Origin: Loripinus fragilis
Lineage: Eukaryota > Mollusca > Bivalvia > Lucinida > Lucinidae
Direction of reading: 5' to 3'
Length of the DNA stretch: 64,000 bases
NCBI GenBank assembly: GCA_964019695.1
Contig: OZ026518.1
Coordinates: 73,481,254 to 73,545,253 of the forward strand
A model generated the notes under the pieces. That model searched no databases. It was given only the letters and a program-made list of their open reading frames with translations, and was not told where the DNA came from. Shown one piece after another: positions 30,808-40,635 of the stretch (its first letter is position 1; each line of letters begins with the position of its first letter). Both the position numbers and the translations under genes were made by a program.

Positions 30808-31118
30808 CGAGTATCGAGTAATAAAAGTCGAGTTTCGAGTAATAAAAAGCGAGTATCGAGTTATAAAAGGCGAGTATCAAGTTATAAAAAGTGAGTATCG
30901 AGTAATAAAAGTCGAGTATCAAGTTATAAAAGGCGAGTATCGAGTTATGAAAGTCGAGTATCGAGTAATAAAAGATGAGTATCGAGTAATAAAAGGTGAG
31001 TATCGAGTGATAAAAGTCGAGTAGCGAGTAATGAAAGTCGAGTATCGAGTAATAAAAGGCGAGTATCGAGTAATAAAAAGCGAGTATCGAGTAATAAAAA
31101 GCGAGTATCGAGTAATGA
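30808..31118 (+). repeat. 21-bp minisatellite, about 15 units
   Basis: Unit CGAGTATCGAGTAATAAAAG plus one variable base; variants carry CAAGTT or ATGAAAG. It reads as a 7-residue periodic peptide (YRVIKGE), but that only reflects the 21-bp period. The same unit occurs inverted at 32018-32264. Confidence 0.93.
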
Positions 31119-31165
31119 AAAGCCTTCTCTCGGTATAGAACCGTGTAGTTAAGCAAACAAAAAAT

Positions 31166-31355
31166 CAATTTTTAACATTTGTTTTTGGGTTCTCAAAAGA
31201 ACCGTCTCATCGAGACGGTACTTTTGAGTATCCACAGCATATGTTTTGGTAGAGATAAAAAAACATAGGTTGGGTTCTCGAAGGACCGTATCATTGAGAC
31301 AGTTCTTTGAGTACCAACAACAAATGTTTTGGTTGAGAAATAGGAAACTTATTTT
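31166..31355. repeat. Two adjacent HP1 hairpins
   Basis: First hairpin 'TGGGTTCTCAAAAGAACCGT' with CTCATCGAGACGG. Second 'TTGGGTTCTCGAAGGACCGT' with ATCATTGAGACAG. Both are bounded by TTTTGGTWGAGAWA-type ends. They lie between the two inverted minisatellites. Confidence 0.75.
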
Positions 31356-32017
31356 TAATTTCGCTCTCTTAAATGTATCTAGAGGCATGTGAATGCTTTG
31401 TCTAGGTCCATACATGTATGTATTGAACTGGAAAAATCCCAAAACAACAATGAAACAAACAACAAAATTTATCTGTATCAGAAATACTAACTGTTGCTTT
31501 GAGTTAAATGCCACCGCCTGATGAGATCCACTGACGGGTCGAAATAATTGTTAATACATTGATGGTGACGGCTCAAAAAACCTGTCGTAAGCATTTGAAA
31601 TACAGCTAATGCTTGTAAAATAAGCTTAAGAAAAATGGCCTTAAAATGCATTAGCATCGCTTCTACAGACATCTTGAATTAGAAACTTTTCTTGGGGGAG
31701 GTCAACCCCCCCGCTAACCAGAGCCGTCGACACTAGGAAAACGACGTTCCAAGGCCGTACCACTTTTCAAAAGCCGACGACGGCCCTGATTTGTTGCTGC
31801 AAAATGATATTGCTGCAATATTCCTGGGTACTTAATTACCTTAAGATGAAGGCCTGGCACCACAATTTTATTCTACGACGTAGCCTGTACGGGCAGGGGT
31901 TTTATTTTAACCATGTCTATTTGTCGTGTGATTTTTTAAAATAAATTTTCTTTATTCCGTGAGATCGTCACGTGTGTGATCTAGTACTGCATCAGATCGT
32001 TTTCTTGATCTGTTTTA
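31356..32017. other. Spacer between inverted minisatellites, no gene recognised
   Basis: Contains 'ACTGACGGGTCGAAATAATT' and other unique-looking sequence. No coding frame of note. Confidence 0.4.
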
Positions 32018-32264
32018 TTACTCGATACTCGCTTTTTATTACTCGATACTCGCTTTTTATTACTCGATACTCGCTTTTTGTTACTCGATACTCGCTTTTT
32101 ATTACTCGATACTCGCTTTTTATAACTCGATACTCGACTTTTATCACTCGATACTCGACTTTCATAACTCGATACTCGACTTTTATAACTCGAAACTCGA
32201 CTTTTATAACTCGATACTCGACTTTTATTACTCGAAACTCGCCTTTTTTAACTCGATACTCGAT
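32018..32264 (-). repeat. 21-bp minisatellite, inverted copy, about 12 units
   Basis: Unit ACTCGATACTCGCTTTTTAT plus one base, the reverse complement of the array at 30808-31118. The right end finishes 'AACTCGATACTCGATACTGT', mirroring the left array's 'ATCGAGTATCGAGTAAT' start. Confidence 0.93.
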
Positions 32265-32546
32265 ACTGTAAGAAAAGAAATCCTCATAATTATGAGCCAA
32301 GGTGAGTATTTGCCATTGGGGAGTTCTGTTCAAGAAATGAATCCGCTTAATGAGATGCCCAAAAGTGAAAAATAGAAGGAAAATGACTGCATAATGGTGG
32401 TTTTCTTGACCCCAACACATTTATACCCATTTCATTGAATGCAGCTTTGGCATTTTTGACATCTGTTGACGTTATTGTTGTTAAGCAGACTCTTCTAGCC
32501 ATTGTTGGTTATTGACCACAATAGTATGGGAGACTGAAATACTGTA

Positions 32547-32752
32547 AATCCGGAAATTTTCGCGAATACGCTGAATAGCGTTAAAAGACATACTTGCGAC
32601 GTTTAAATTCGTGACTAGGACATGATTTACCTATATCAGTAATTGACAGTGATTTTGCCATTTCGCGAGGATTTTGTTTTCACGAAACTTGGCATATACA
32701 AAGTTTTGCGAAAATAAAATCCTAGCGAAAACTTTCGAATATACAGTACGTG
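32547..32752. mobile_element. MITE with ACTGTAAATCCGGAAATTTT-type ends
   Basis: Left 'ACTGTAAATCCGGAAATTTT' then CGCGA; right 'AAACTTTCGAATATACAGTA'. Internal inverted blocks 'TTTCGCGAGGATTTTG' and 'CAAAGTTTTGCGAAAATAAA'. TA-type flanks. Tc1/mariner-like by its ends only. Confidence 0.6.
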
Positions 32753-32807
32753 CAGCTTATAATTGCTGTACTGGAGAAGCTCACGCTTAAAAGTGTTGGA
32801 GTTTTCA

Positions 32808-32968
32808 TTGTAGAGAACTGGGTGGCAATGTCCTGGGGTAGTAAAATGTACTAGGCAAGGTCCTGACTAGGCTGGTATAGTTAAATGTACTAATACATTT
32901 AACGTAACACCAGTCTGGTCAGGACCTTGCCACCCATGCATGCAGTTGTCTACAATGAGAAACCCAAA
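32808..32968. repeat. ~160-bp palindrome
   Basis: Outer arms 'TTCATTGTAGAGAACTG' / 'CAGTTGTCTACAATGAGAA'. Inner arms 'AAGGTCCTGACTAGGCTGGT' / 'ACCAGTCTGGTCAGGACCTT'. Centre 'TAAATGTACTAATACATTTA'. Confidence 0.85.
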
Positions 32969-33634
32969 CACCAGTATGAGCACAAGCAAGCACGACTGAA
33001 AATTTGTTGACTGTAAGTACTTACACGCAAAAAAAACTTCAAAATATTATTATGTATATCAGGGGTGTACCTACTTGTATGCATAAACACATGTGCATAC
33101 AAATCGGCACTGCAACCAAAGGGTCTTTCAAGCTACTTAATTTGATTTTTGGACTATTTGTATTAATTGTGTGTCTAATGAGAGCTCATTTTAGCCCTGT
33201 GAAATGCTATAAAAACATTTTCCCCTGGGGTGTAGCCCCCACTAACCCCCATGTGGGAGTACTTCCAGATCCCCCTCTAGAGTGCGTACTCTATAAAATG
33301 CCTCAGGTGCCACTGTATATCAATGTCCACAGTGCCTACACTACACGATTACTTACTAAAATGTCCACACCTCGATACTATCCCATTCTTACAAACTCAG
33401 TCAAATATGTATGACATGTTGATTGATGAATAAGATGGAGTGGGCTCTTCTTGTAAATTAAGAAATTGAAGGATATAATGCAGTCCAACTATCATATTTA
33501 CCACATTTCCTCTAATAAGAGAATTGTGAATAACTCTTTCAAAAGCGAGTATCATGCAGTTTGTGTTTAACGCCCCACCAACAGCAAAGAATATATGGAG
33601 AGAGGGCCACAGCTTCGATTTATAAGTGACAATA
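32969..33634. other. No gene recognised
   Basis: An open frame of 136 codons (33004-33414) exists but has mixed composition and crosses a 'CCCCCACTAACCCCCATG' segment typical of the ggatcc-type MITEs. I see no support that it is a gene. Confidence 0.4.
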
Positions 33635-33838
33635 CAATAAAACCTGTCTTAAGCGGCCACTCAAAAATAGACAAAACAAAGAATAAAATGACAAATGGTA
33701 GTTTAATGAAGGTCAAAAGTATTGCAGAATGCTCCCTTTGGAGCATTCTGCAATACTTTTGACCTGCATTAAGCGATAATTGTTTGAAAACCCATTTTTG
33801 GTATGTTTGAGAGTGGCCGTTTTAGACAGGTTTTACTG
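33635..33838. mobile_element. pogo-like MITE, complete
   Basis: Left 'CAATAAAACCTGTCTTAAGC' then GGCCACTC; right 'GAGTGGCCGTTTTAGACAGG' then TTTTACTG, flanked by TA. The central palindrome AGTATTGCAGAATGCTCCC is intact. This is the best example of the family in the window. Confidence 0.88.
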
Positions 33839-34329
33839 TAATTCGAGATGAATATTTTCATAAGCAAAATATTGACCAAAATATTTACCCTTTTTAACAG
33901 CTAGGTACACTATTTTGTGTACTCCTCCACGTGATGTATGCGCTGTTCGAGTACAGTGGTTCTCTAGTGTGTAAATGTAAGTACGTAACAAAAAGATTGT
34001 GGGCCGAGTGCGATGATACATGTACATCACTGTCCTGTCGAGAATCATGTTGCCCTGTCTGTCTGGTCACTACATAGTGTATGTGGGCAGTAAATGAAAG
34101 AGCATTATTATCTCCACTATGTTTTCTATTGATGTACATATATTGTCATAATATGTTAATTGCTACTAATTATCATTGAAGACATCAAACAGTATATACC
34201 CATTGCCCCCCCCCCCCCCCCCCCCCTGTATTATATTTACCGAATCTGAAATGTCTGTGCATTGTTTCATGCATTATGATGTTGGTTTTTTTTGAGAACC
34301 AACAATTTACAATTTGGTCGAGGAATAGA
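33839..34329. other. No gene recognised; poly-C run
   Basis: Contains a C homopolymer of about 21 bases at 34206-34227 and otherwise AT-rich sequence. Confidence 0.5.
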
Positions 34330-34542
34330 TAGTTAAACCTGTCTTAAGCGACAACTCGAAAACAGGCAAAACAAAGGTCTTGAAGACAAATGGTAGCTTA
34401 ATGAAGGTCAAAAGTATTGCAGCAATTTTCAATACTTAAGGGGAGCATTCTGCAATACTTTCGACCTGCATTAAGTGATAATTGGTCTTGAAAAACAATT
34501 TTTGGTCTTTTTGAGAGTGGCCGTTTTAGACAGGTTTTACTG
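34330..34542. mobile_element. pogo-like MITE
   Basis: Left 'AGTTAAACCTGTCTTAAGCG'; right 'GAGTGGCCGTTTTAGACAGG' then TTTTACTG and TA. The centre has a small insertion 'CAATTTTCAATACTTAAG' between the palindrome arms. Confidence 0.83.
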
Positions 34543-34950
34543 TATGTAGTAAAATTAATTTTCAATTTAAGTATGCACACTTATCTAGATGCCTGAATAA
34601 TATATAATTGGGTGGGTGGCAAAAAACATTGTTTTTGTAGAAAAAAAACACAAGATGACCAACAAAACGCCCTAGAGACAGATCGAATGATAACTTGCTG
34701 AGGTCAGCGCCTTGTAAAATATTTATGAGACAATGGCTTTTCCTATGCAGAGGACAATGACCATAAACTATTTATTTTCTTTAGAAATTCCAAATTTTTG
34801 CAAATTAAATTGTTCTTTGTCAATAAGAAAAAGAAACAGTTATTTAGGCGGAAGAAAAATAAACAGATTACAAATGTTATTGTAATAGAAGTATATGGTG
34901 GACAATGTGTAGGTGGACGAGAGACTGATGACATGTCACTATTAAGATCC

Positions 34951-36500
34951 CAGTGGCGGATCCAGATGGGGTTCAGGGGGATCGCTTGAACTCCCTCCCC
35001 GCCCCCCATTTTTAAATATTCTATGAAAATGAAATAATTTAGGAAGTGTCTGCTGACAACCGGTTGTCACTAGCAAAAAGTCTAGTGACAACCGGTTGTC
35101 ACCAGCAAAAAGTCTGCTGACAACCAGCTGTATTTTCCAATACTATTGTGTATACTTAGCATGTTCTCTTGGAAATCTACCTGAGTCTAGTGGCAGTTAT
35201 AGAAAACTTATTTAAATATTGAATAAGAAAATAATGAATTTAATATTTGGTATTTTATTACAGAAAAAGTTTTATAAAGTTTGCATTGCAGAAAAATACC
35301 AGATAAAGATTTATTGCTTACAGTTTGCATATCAAGGTTCATTTTTCTTATCAAATTTTATGATACTAGCACAGCTTTAAGGGAACAAATATATTATAAA
35401 CCTATATATTATAATTGCATTGTTTTCACAATGGATGAACAATATCATTTTAGAATTATCGGTATAAACTCTTGAAGCACCAGAATCAAATTGAATCCTA
35501 ATTTTTAAGAGGAAATGTTTGCGCACACCAATCAGGTACCTGGAGGAGCAATCTGATACTAGATAAAGAGCAATCTGATCTGGGACTATTTGTAAAGTTG
35601 TCTTTGGCAAATTAATCATTAATAACCAGATTGGATTAGTAAAAGTCAAAAAAATCAATTGGAAGTTTCCTTTTACCACACCTGTCCACCGAAGCTACTT
35701 CAGCTAAAACGCCTAGTTAAAAATTTACAGCTCTGCATATGTTGTATCTAGATAAAGTCACAACATATTGAATTTGAAATAAGCTTGAAATAAAACTAAT
35801 ATTTCATCATTATTACCGTAATTCTTTAAGCACCAAAATCAAATTACTCGACAAGGAATAGTTTCCACAAACAAATTAATCATGGATCAGCATGTCCCCT
35901 AAGGGGAGCTGAGTGAGTCTGATCAGGGGTTATTTGTTAACTTTTATAATAAATAAGCTGTAAGAGTCCAGATAATCAACTGGAGGATTCCATTTTATAA
36001 GAGTTTAAAGAATAGTACCCTTTAATCATGATTAGTAGATTTACCAATAATTACCAAGCATTGTATAATTGAAACTTAATATCATTTGATCATATGCACA
36101 AATGTATATTTTTTTGCATAAAAAATCTCTATAAACATACACATGTATAGAAAAACAATTGACAGCAGAGTATATCATTAAATGCCTGACATTGTTGAAT
36201 AGGGTACACATTGTTATTGAAAAATATACAGCTGGTTGTCAGCAGACTTTTTGCTGGTGACAACCGGTTGTCACCAGACATTTTGCTAGTGACAACCGGT
36301 TGTCACCAGACATTTTGCTGGTGACAACCGGTTGTCAGCAGACCAAAAAGTATTGTGACAACCGGTTGTCAGCAGACCTCGCCAATAATTTAGTCTCAGT
36401 GAGACCAAATTATTTCATTTTTATGGGATATTTAGTAAAAATGAGATAAAATCAGCAAAGCAAACCCCCAACCTTTAACCCCCTTTCCCCTATACAGTTG
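34951..36500. mobile_element. ggatcc-type (hAT-like) MITE split by another transposon
   Basis: The left half 34951-35041 begins 'CAGTGGCGGATCCAGATGGG'. The right half, from 36384, carries 'GAGACCAAATTATTTCATTT' and 'GAGATAAAATCAGCAAAGC', all present uninterrupted in 11268-11493. The expected right terminus is eroded near 36500. The element at 35042-36383 lies inside it. Confidence 0.75.
35042..36383. mobile_element. 1.34-kb non-autonomous transposon with iterated ACAACCGGTTGT ends and 9-bp TSD
   Basis: Flanked by AATAATTTA at 35033-35041 and 36384-36392. Termini GGAAGTGTCTGCTGACAACC and, complemented, GGCGAGGTCTGCTGACAACC. The left end has two GACAACCGGTTGTCAC palindromes plus a degenerate third (GACAACCAGCTGT). 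The right end has at least five, spaced by (C/A)AGCAAAAAGTCT or ACATTTTGCT. The interior is AT-rich with two diverged copies of a ~180-bp segment with AATTAATCAT and CAACTGGA(A/G)G-like blocks, and no transposase. A 9-bp TSD and repeated terminal motifs suggest a MULE-like or related superfamily; that placement is an inference. Confidence 0.85.
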
Positions 36501-36937
36501 CAGCCTGATCTGGGTCAACACTGTTTGTTGAAGGCTTCAATTATATATAAACTTTTCAGCAGACTACGAAACAAACGTTACATTTGTTGTGTTTGGTGCT
36601 TTTAGGGTTAACAGTGGAAAGAAGGAAGTTAAATACTTAATTTGTCATTTAGTGATTAAAATCTCAAGTTCAATCGTAAAACTGAAAATCAAAATCGTGT
36701 TGTCTAGCGATCGACCAATCAGATTTCGTGTTCAGAAGGAAAAATCTTTATTTTTCGCAATTTTGATGTGTAAGTCATCTAGGTATAAATATTAACCTTT
36801 ACCACGCTAGACCTGGAAAAATCCTCTCTTGAAAACAGCGTTGATCCAGATCAGCTGGCTATATTTCGAAGCCAGCTGATCAGGATCCACATCTCAGCTT
36901 GAATACACATGCCAAGCCAAAATCCTGCAAGTTTATA
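36501..36937. repeat. HP2-related element fragments
   Basis: 'AGCCTGATCTGGGTCAACAC' with TGTTTG near 36507, and a hairpin at 36835-36898 pairing 'GTTGATCCAGATCAGCTGGC' with 'CCAGCTGATCAGGATCC'. The rest is AT-rich with no gene. Confidence 0.6.
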
Positions 36938-37373
36938 CAGTAAAACCTATGTAAAATGGCCACTCTCTAAAAATTGGTTTTCAAGATTAATTATCGCTTA
37001 ATGTAGGTCAAACGCATTGCAGAATGCTCCAAGTGGAGCATTCTGCAATGCTTTTGACTTTCATTAAGCTACCATTTGTCATTAAGATCTTTGTTTTGTC
37101 TATTTTTGAGTGGCTGTTTTACACAGGTTTTATGCACCAGTCATTTGTATCCACCATTCCCCCACCTACGGGGATGGGCGGGGATAGTGACTTTTCACTT
37201 TTCAGAGTCCTGGCATATGCCCCACCCTGTGGGGACAAGCTGATGGTAACAACCCTACTCTTAGGCCTGCCCTACACTACAGAATATCTCAACGGGGTAA
37301 GTGTCACAATGTTATAACCTTCTCTTATCCCCATAGGTGGGGGGCGTGGATACAAATGACTGGTGCATTACTG
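36938..37373. mobile_element. pogo-like MITE split by a Harbinger-type MITE
   Basis: Left end 'CAGTAAAACCTATGTAAAAT' then GGCCACTC preceded by TA. Centre 'GCATTGCAGAATGCTCCAAG'. The right end 'GAGTGGCTGTTTTACACAGG' then TTTTA is cut, and its last three bases (CTG, followed by TA) resume at 37371 after the inserted element. Confidence 0.9.
37133..37367. mobile_element. Harbinger-type MITE with TTA target duplication
   Basis: TIRs TGCACCAGTCATTTGTATCC and the complement, ending AAATGACTGGTGCA, with TTA directly repeated at 37130-37132 and 37368-37370. Removing the element plus one TTA restores the family end GGTTTTACTGTA of the host MITE. A 3-bp TWA duplication is the PIF/Harbinger signature. 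It has 235 bp and no ORF. Confidence 0.88.
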
Positions 37374-37375
37374 TA

Positions 37376-38520
37376 ATTGGGTTTTCATTAGAAAGGAGTT
37401 TAGCACATAAGAATATCCAGCATGATAAGGGCTTGTAAATTTTGATTAATAAGCAGTAATTATAAGATGGTCACTTGGGATGCTTTGGAATTCTTCCACA
37501 AAGGAAGCACTGACCAGTAGTCAATTAGTTTTTCATTAGCACCCACTTGCTTTATCTTATAGACATCTCTCACCCTTTGATCAACTTTGATCAACACCAG
37601 CAGATTCCTTTGATTAATTAATTAGACCCAGATACACTTGAATCCTGGCACAAACCATAGTCAACCTAATCAGTGCACAGGTGCACAACAAGAACTTTAA
37701 GGGTTGTTGGATGCATATCCAGACTGTATAAGCAAAATATTTGAGCGTAAAATTGCAAATATTTTCTTCCCCATCAGTTTTAAAATATGTTTTGGGTGCT
37801 CAAAAGAACGGTCTCATTGAGATGGTTCTTTTGAGTACCAACAACATATATTTTGGTTGAGAAATAAGAAAATTATTTTTTCGTTACAAACTCTTAACTA
37901 AAGGCCTTCTGTATCTTAATAATTAAGAAACAAAAAGAGATTTCCAGTAGACAAGCTTCTTAGATAATCTATCAAAAATCTAAATCTAGCAGTGTCTTAA
38001 CCTGACACACTGACATAAGATGACACCAGATAATGGTACACAATTATAATGACTGCATTATCTTCCAATAGGTGGCATGCATATTGCATACTAACCTATC
38101 TGATTTGAGCATTGTGATTACTTGTTTACCAAATGTGTCACGAAGTTGTGTGATTCGCCCGATTGGTAGATTCAATCTTGTTATCAATCTGTGTCATCAC
38201 GTGTCACTGAAACCGCTTCTATGACCTGGCCACGTGCAGAAAATGTTTTAATGCAGAAATATTATCATTCACTGTTGACCAATCATTGTTAATGGTTTAT
38301 GGCTATCAAAGGTGACATGATGTCTCCACAGAAGGATTATTTATAGCCATTCGCTGCTTGCTGTGCTACTTTTTAACTTTGAGTAATGCATACTGCGTAT
38401 TAACATAAAACCCACTTTTCAGCAGCAGACATGTCCATCTTTTAATATTAACGCATGCAGTTTGTGGTATCTTTCTGTGATTTTAGGGAAAATATGACTT
38501 GACATTTGATAGCCCTGAGC
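37376..38520. other. No gene recognised; one HP1 hairpin
   Basis: The HP1 hairpin at about 37755-37870 has arms 'ATATGTTTTGGGTGCTCAAA' / complement around GAACGGTCTCATTGAGATGG. The remainder is AT-rich and shows no coding signal. Confidence 0.55.
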
Positions 38521-38607
38521 AGGCAATTCAGGATAGAGGATAGATAAGCAATCTTGCTCAAGGACATTGGCGAGTCTCAAACCAGAGACCCTTCAATCTC
38601 CAAGTCT
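38521..38607 (-). mobile_element. SINE family A fragment
   Basis: 'AGATAAGCAATCTTGCTCAA' and 'GAGTCTCAAACCAGAGACCC' match the SINE middle and box B region in minus orientation. It is cut by the Harbinger-type MITE at 38611. Confidence 0.55.
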
Positions 38608-38610
38608 TAA

Positions 38611-39249
38611 TGCACCAGTTGTTTGTATCCACTGCTCCCCCACCTACCGGAATGGGCGGGGATAGTGACTTTTCAGAGCCCTGGTATAAGCCCCACCCTG
38701 TGGGGACAATCTGATGGTAACAACCCTTCTCTTAGCCCCACCCTATACACTACAGAAAATCACACCAGGGTAAGTGTCCCAATGTTATAGCCCCTCGCAT
38801 TTCCTTGTCACTGCCAGGGGCGTGCCTGAGGGCAAAATCAAAGTACGCAGGGGATGGGTATGGGTTAGGAAAAAAAACAAAATATGAACTAAATGGTGGC
38901 TTCTCCTGCATTTTCTGAACCTAACACCGACTTAATTGTTTCCAAAACAAAAGTGAAAAACAGTCAAAATCCTATTGCTTTGGTTCAGGATTATTACAAA
39001 ATCGGTATACTTGTAATGTAAAGACCTAACCCCGTCGAGGCATGTTTTTATTGCATTTTTCGCGATTTAAGACGTTTTTATTTTTAGGACATTCAAAAAT
39101 TAAAGTACGCAGCTGCGTACTTTGCGTATACGCAGGCACGCTCCTGACTGCAGGGACAATCAAAAAGTACTTGCACTGCACCATAGCCCGGCTATTCCAC
39201 AGCTATCCCCGTAGTGGGGGGGGGGGGGTGGATACAAATGACTGGTGCA
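38611..39249. mobile_element. Harbinger-type MITE (TAA target duplication) split by another element
   Basis: TIRs TGCACCAGTTGTTTGTATCC and the complement, ending AAATGACTGGTGCA, with TAA at 38608-38610 and 39250-39252. Same family as 37133-37367. A 332-bp element lies inside it at 38815-39146. Confidence 0.88.
38815..39146. mobile_element. TIR element CAGGGGCGTGCCTG nested in a MITE
   Basis: Ends CAGGGGCGTGCCTG and CAGGCACGCTCCTG are inverted with one mismatch, and ACTGC is repeated at 38810-38814 and 39147-39151. Subterminal 'AAAGTACGCAG' is also inverted. The CAGGGGCG start resembles hAT ends, but hAT elements normally duplicate 8 bp and only 5 match here. Class unresolved. Confidence 0.8.
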
Positions 39250-39252
39250 TAA

Positions 39253-40150
39253 GCACTTGATCATCTGCCACCAGGTGGACAGGTCCTAATTCATTATTCA
39301 ATCATTGTAAGGTGCCAGTGTATTGGTTGTTAATTACATTGGTCAGCTAATGAGGCATATAAGTCTTTTATCAGGAAATCTGATGTCATCTCCAGCCATG
39401 TACACAGTTGGATAGAATCTACATAAAGAAATAAGTTAATTATACCCATCCAAATGAAATAGACCCTTCCTGTCTAACTGGAATGGTCAACTGTAATTTA
39501 ATCAACAGCGGAGCCTGAATGCTGAAAAAGTTACTCACATCAAAGGGAGACTACTGGATCAAGCAGTGATTCTCTTAATTGCGTCTCTTAATAATGGGAA
39601 CTAATCTCTTAAAGGAAAGAATTTGCTCCCAGAGGGGTCAAATTCTTTCCTTTAAAAGCAGCTCCTTTTGGTATAGAAAATCTCTTTTACCACATAAGAT
39701 GACCTCCCTTTAATGTTACTATTTTTATTACGCACATGTGTAATTTGCGTAATGGGAGCTATGCCAATGTTAATCAAAAGGGGTTGATGGTTTTGTAACT
39801 GCTGCATGCACTGCTACTGAACTATTTGTTGCTGAAACTGGCTTTTATGATGGCACACTGTTTGCAAATGTACCCTTTTTGTGGACGCCACTTGGGTAAT
39901 TAAGTCGGTTAAGTGGTAACTAATTACAGTGGTCAAGCAAGGAGGCAAAGAAAGATAAAGGCTGGATCATTTGTCAAGGAAAATGATATCTTTTCCATAT
40001 GTGCAAAATTATACAGAGCAGAACAGAGTAGAACAAAGAAGCAAGAATACAACACAAAGAATATTAACTCCAAATTTACCTTAGCCAAGAAAAGATAAAA
40101 TAATGTTGGGGTCTTGAAGAGGTAGAACTTTAGACTGGCTCCAGTCCTTA
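39253..40150. other. No gene recognised
   Basis: AT-rich. A small hairpin lies at about 39610-39656 (AAAGGAAAGAATTTGC / GGTCAAATTCTTTCC). Otherwise no coding or repeat signal I can name. Confidence 0.45.
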
Positions 40151-40154
40151 AAAC

Positions 40155-40320
40155 AATTTTTCATCAATGTGTCATATCATATACTTGTAGCTAGTCTAAC
40201 TCTGATGGCTCTGTTTTAAGGTCCTTAAAACAGCCTCAGCCATCAGAGTTAGACTACAGCTACAGTATATGATATGACACGTTTTAAGAACTGAAGACTA
40301 GCTAAAGTATATGATATGAC
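40155..40320. repeat. Palindrome with GTCATATCATATAC arms
   Basis: 'GTGTCATATCATATACTTGT' at about 40171 is complementary to 'ACTACAGCTACAGTATATGA' and following bases. The centre is 'TTTTAAGGTCCTTAAAAC', with 'CTAACTCTGATGGCT' inverted on both sides. A 9-bp-TSD element is inserted at its right edge. Confidence 0.7.
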
Positions 40321-40602
40321 GGGTGCACGACAATTCACCGAAAACCATTTCGCCGTTACGACATTTGGTCGCATACGACTTTTGGTAGATGGGACATTTC
40401 GCCAAGTACAACATAAAAGTAAACAATTATTTTTTTCTGTACAAATCAGTTTCGACCAAATTTCGACGTAATTCAACTAATTTTCGACCAATTGTCATAG
40501 TCGACCAAACGTCGTAGTCGGTGAAACGTCGTATCAACCAAATGTTGCATTCGACCAAACGTCGTTTCAAAGAAATGGTTTTCGACCAAATGTCATGGAT
40601 CC
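40321..40602. mobile_element. 282-bp TIR element rich in CGACCAAATGTCG motifs, 9-bp TSD
   Basis: Flanked by TGATATGAC at 40312-40320 and 40603-40611. The left end is GGGTGCACGACAATTCACCG; the complemented right end is GGATCCATGACATTTGGTCG. Both continue into AAAACCATTTC. The interior reiterates variants of 'CGACCAAACGTCGT' in both orientations. The 9-bp duplication suggests a MULE-like superfamily. Confidence 0.8.
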
Positions 40603-40635
40603 TGATATGACATTATGATGAAAAAATGTTCAGAA

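Noticed and set aside
30808..31118. Regular repeat that could suggest a CRISPR array
   Set aside because: Contiguous 21-bp units without unique spacers, in a eukaryotic repeat-rich region.
30752..31168. Long open frames on both strands (YRVIKGE and FYYSILA patterns), also 31972-32420
   Set aside because: They are translations of the 21-bp minisatellite; a repeat length divisible by three without stops keeps frames open by itself.
33004..33414. 136-codon plus-strand frame
   Set aside because: No recognisable domain, mixed composition, overlaps C-rich MITE-type sequence.
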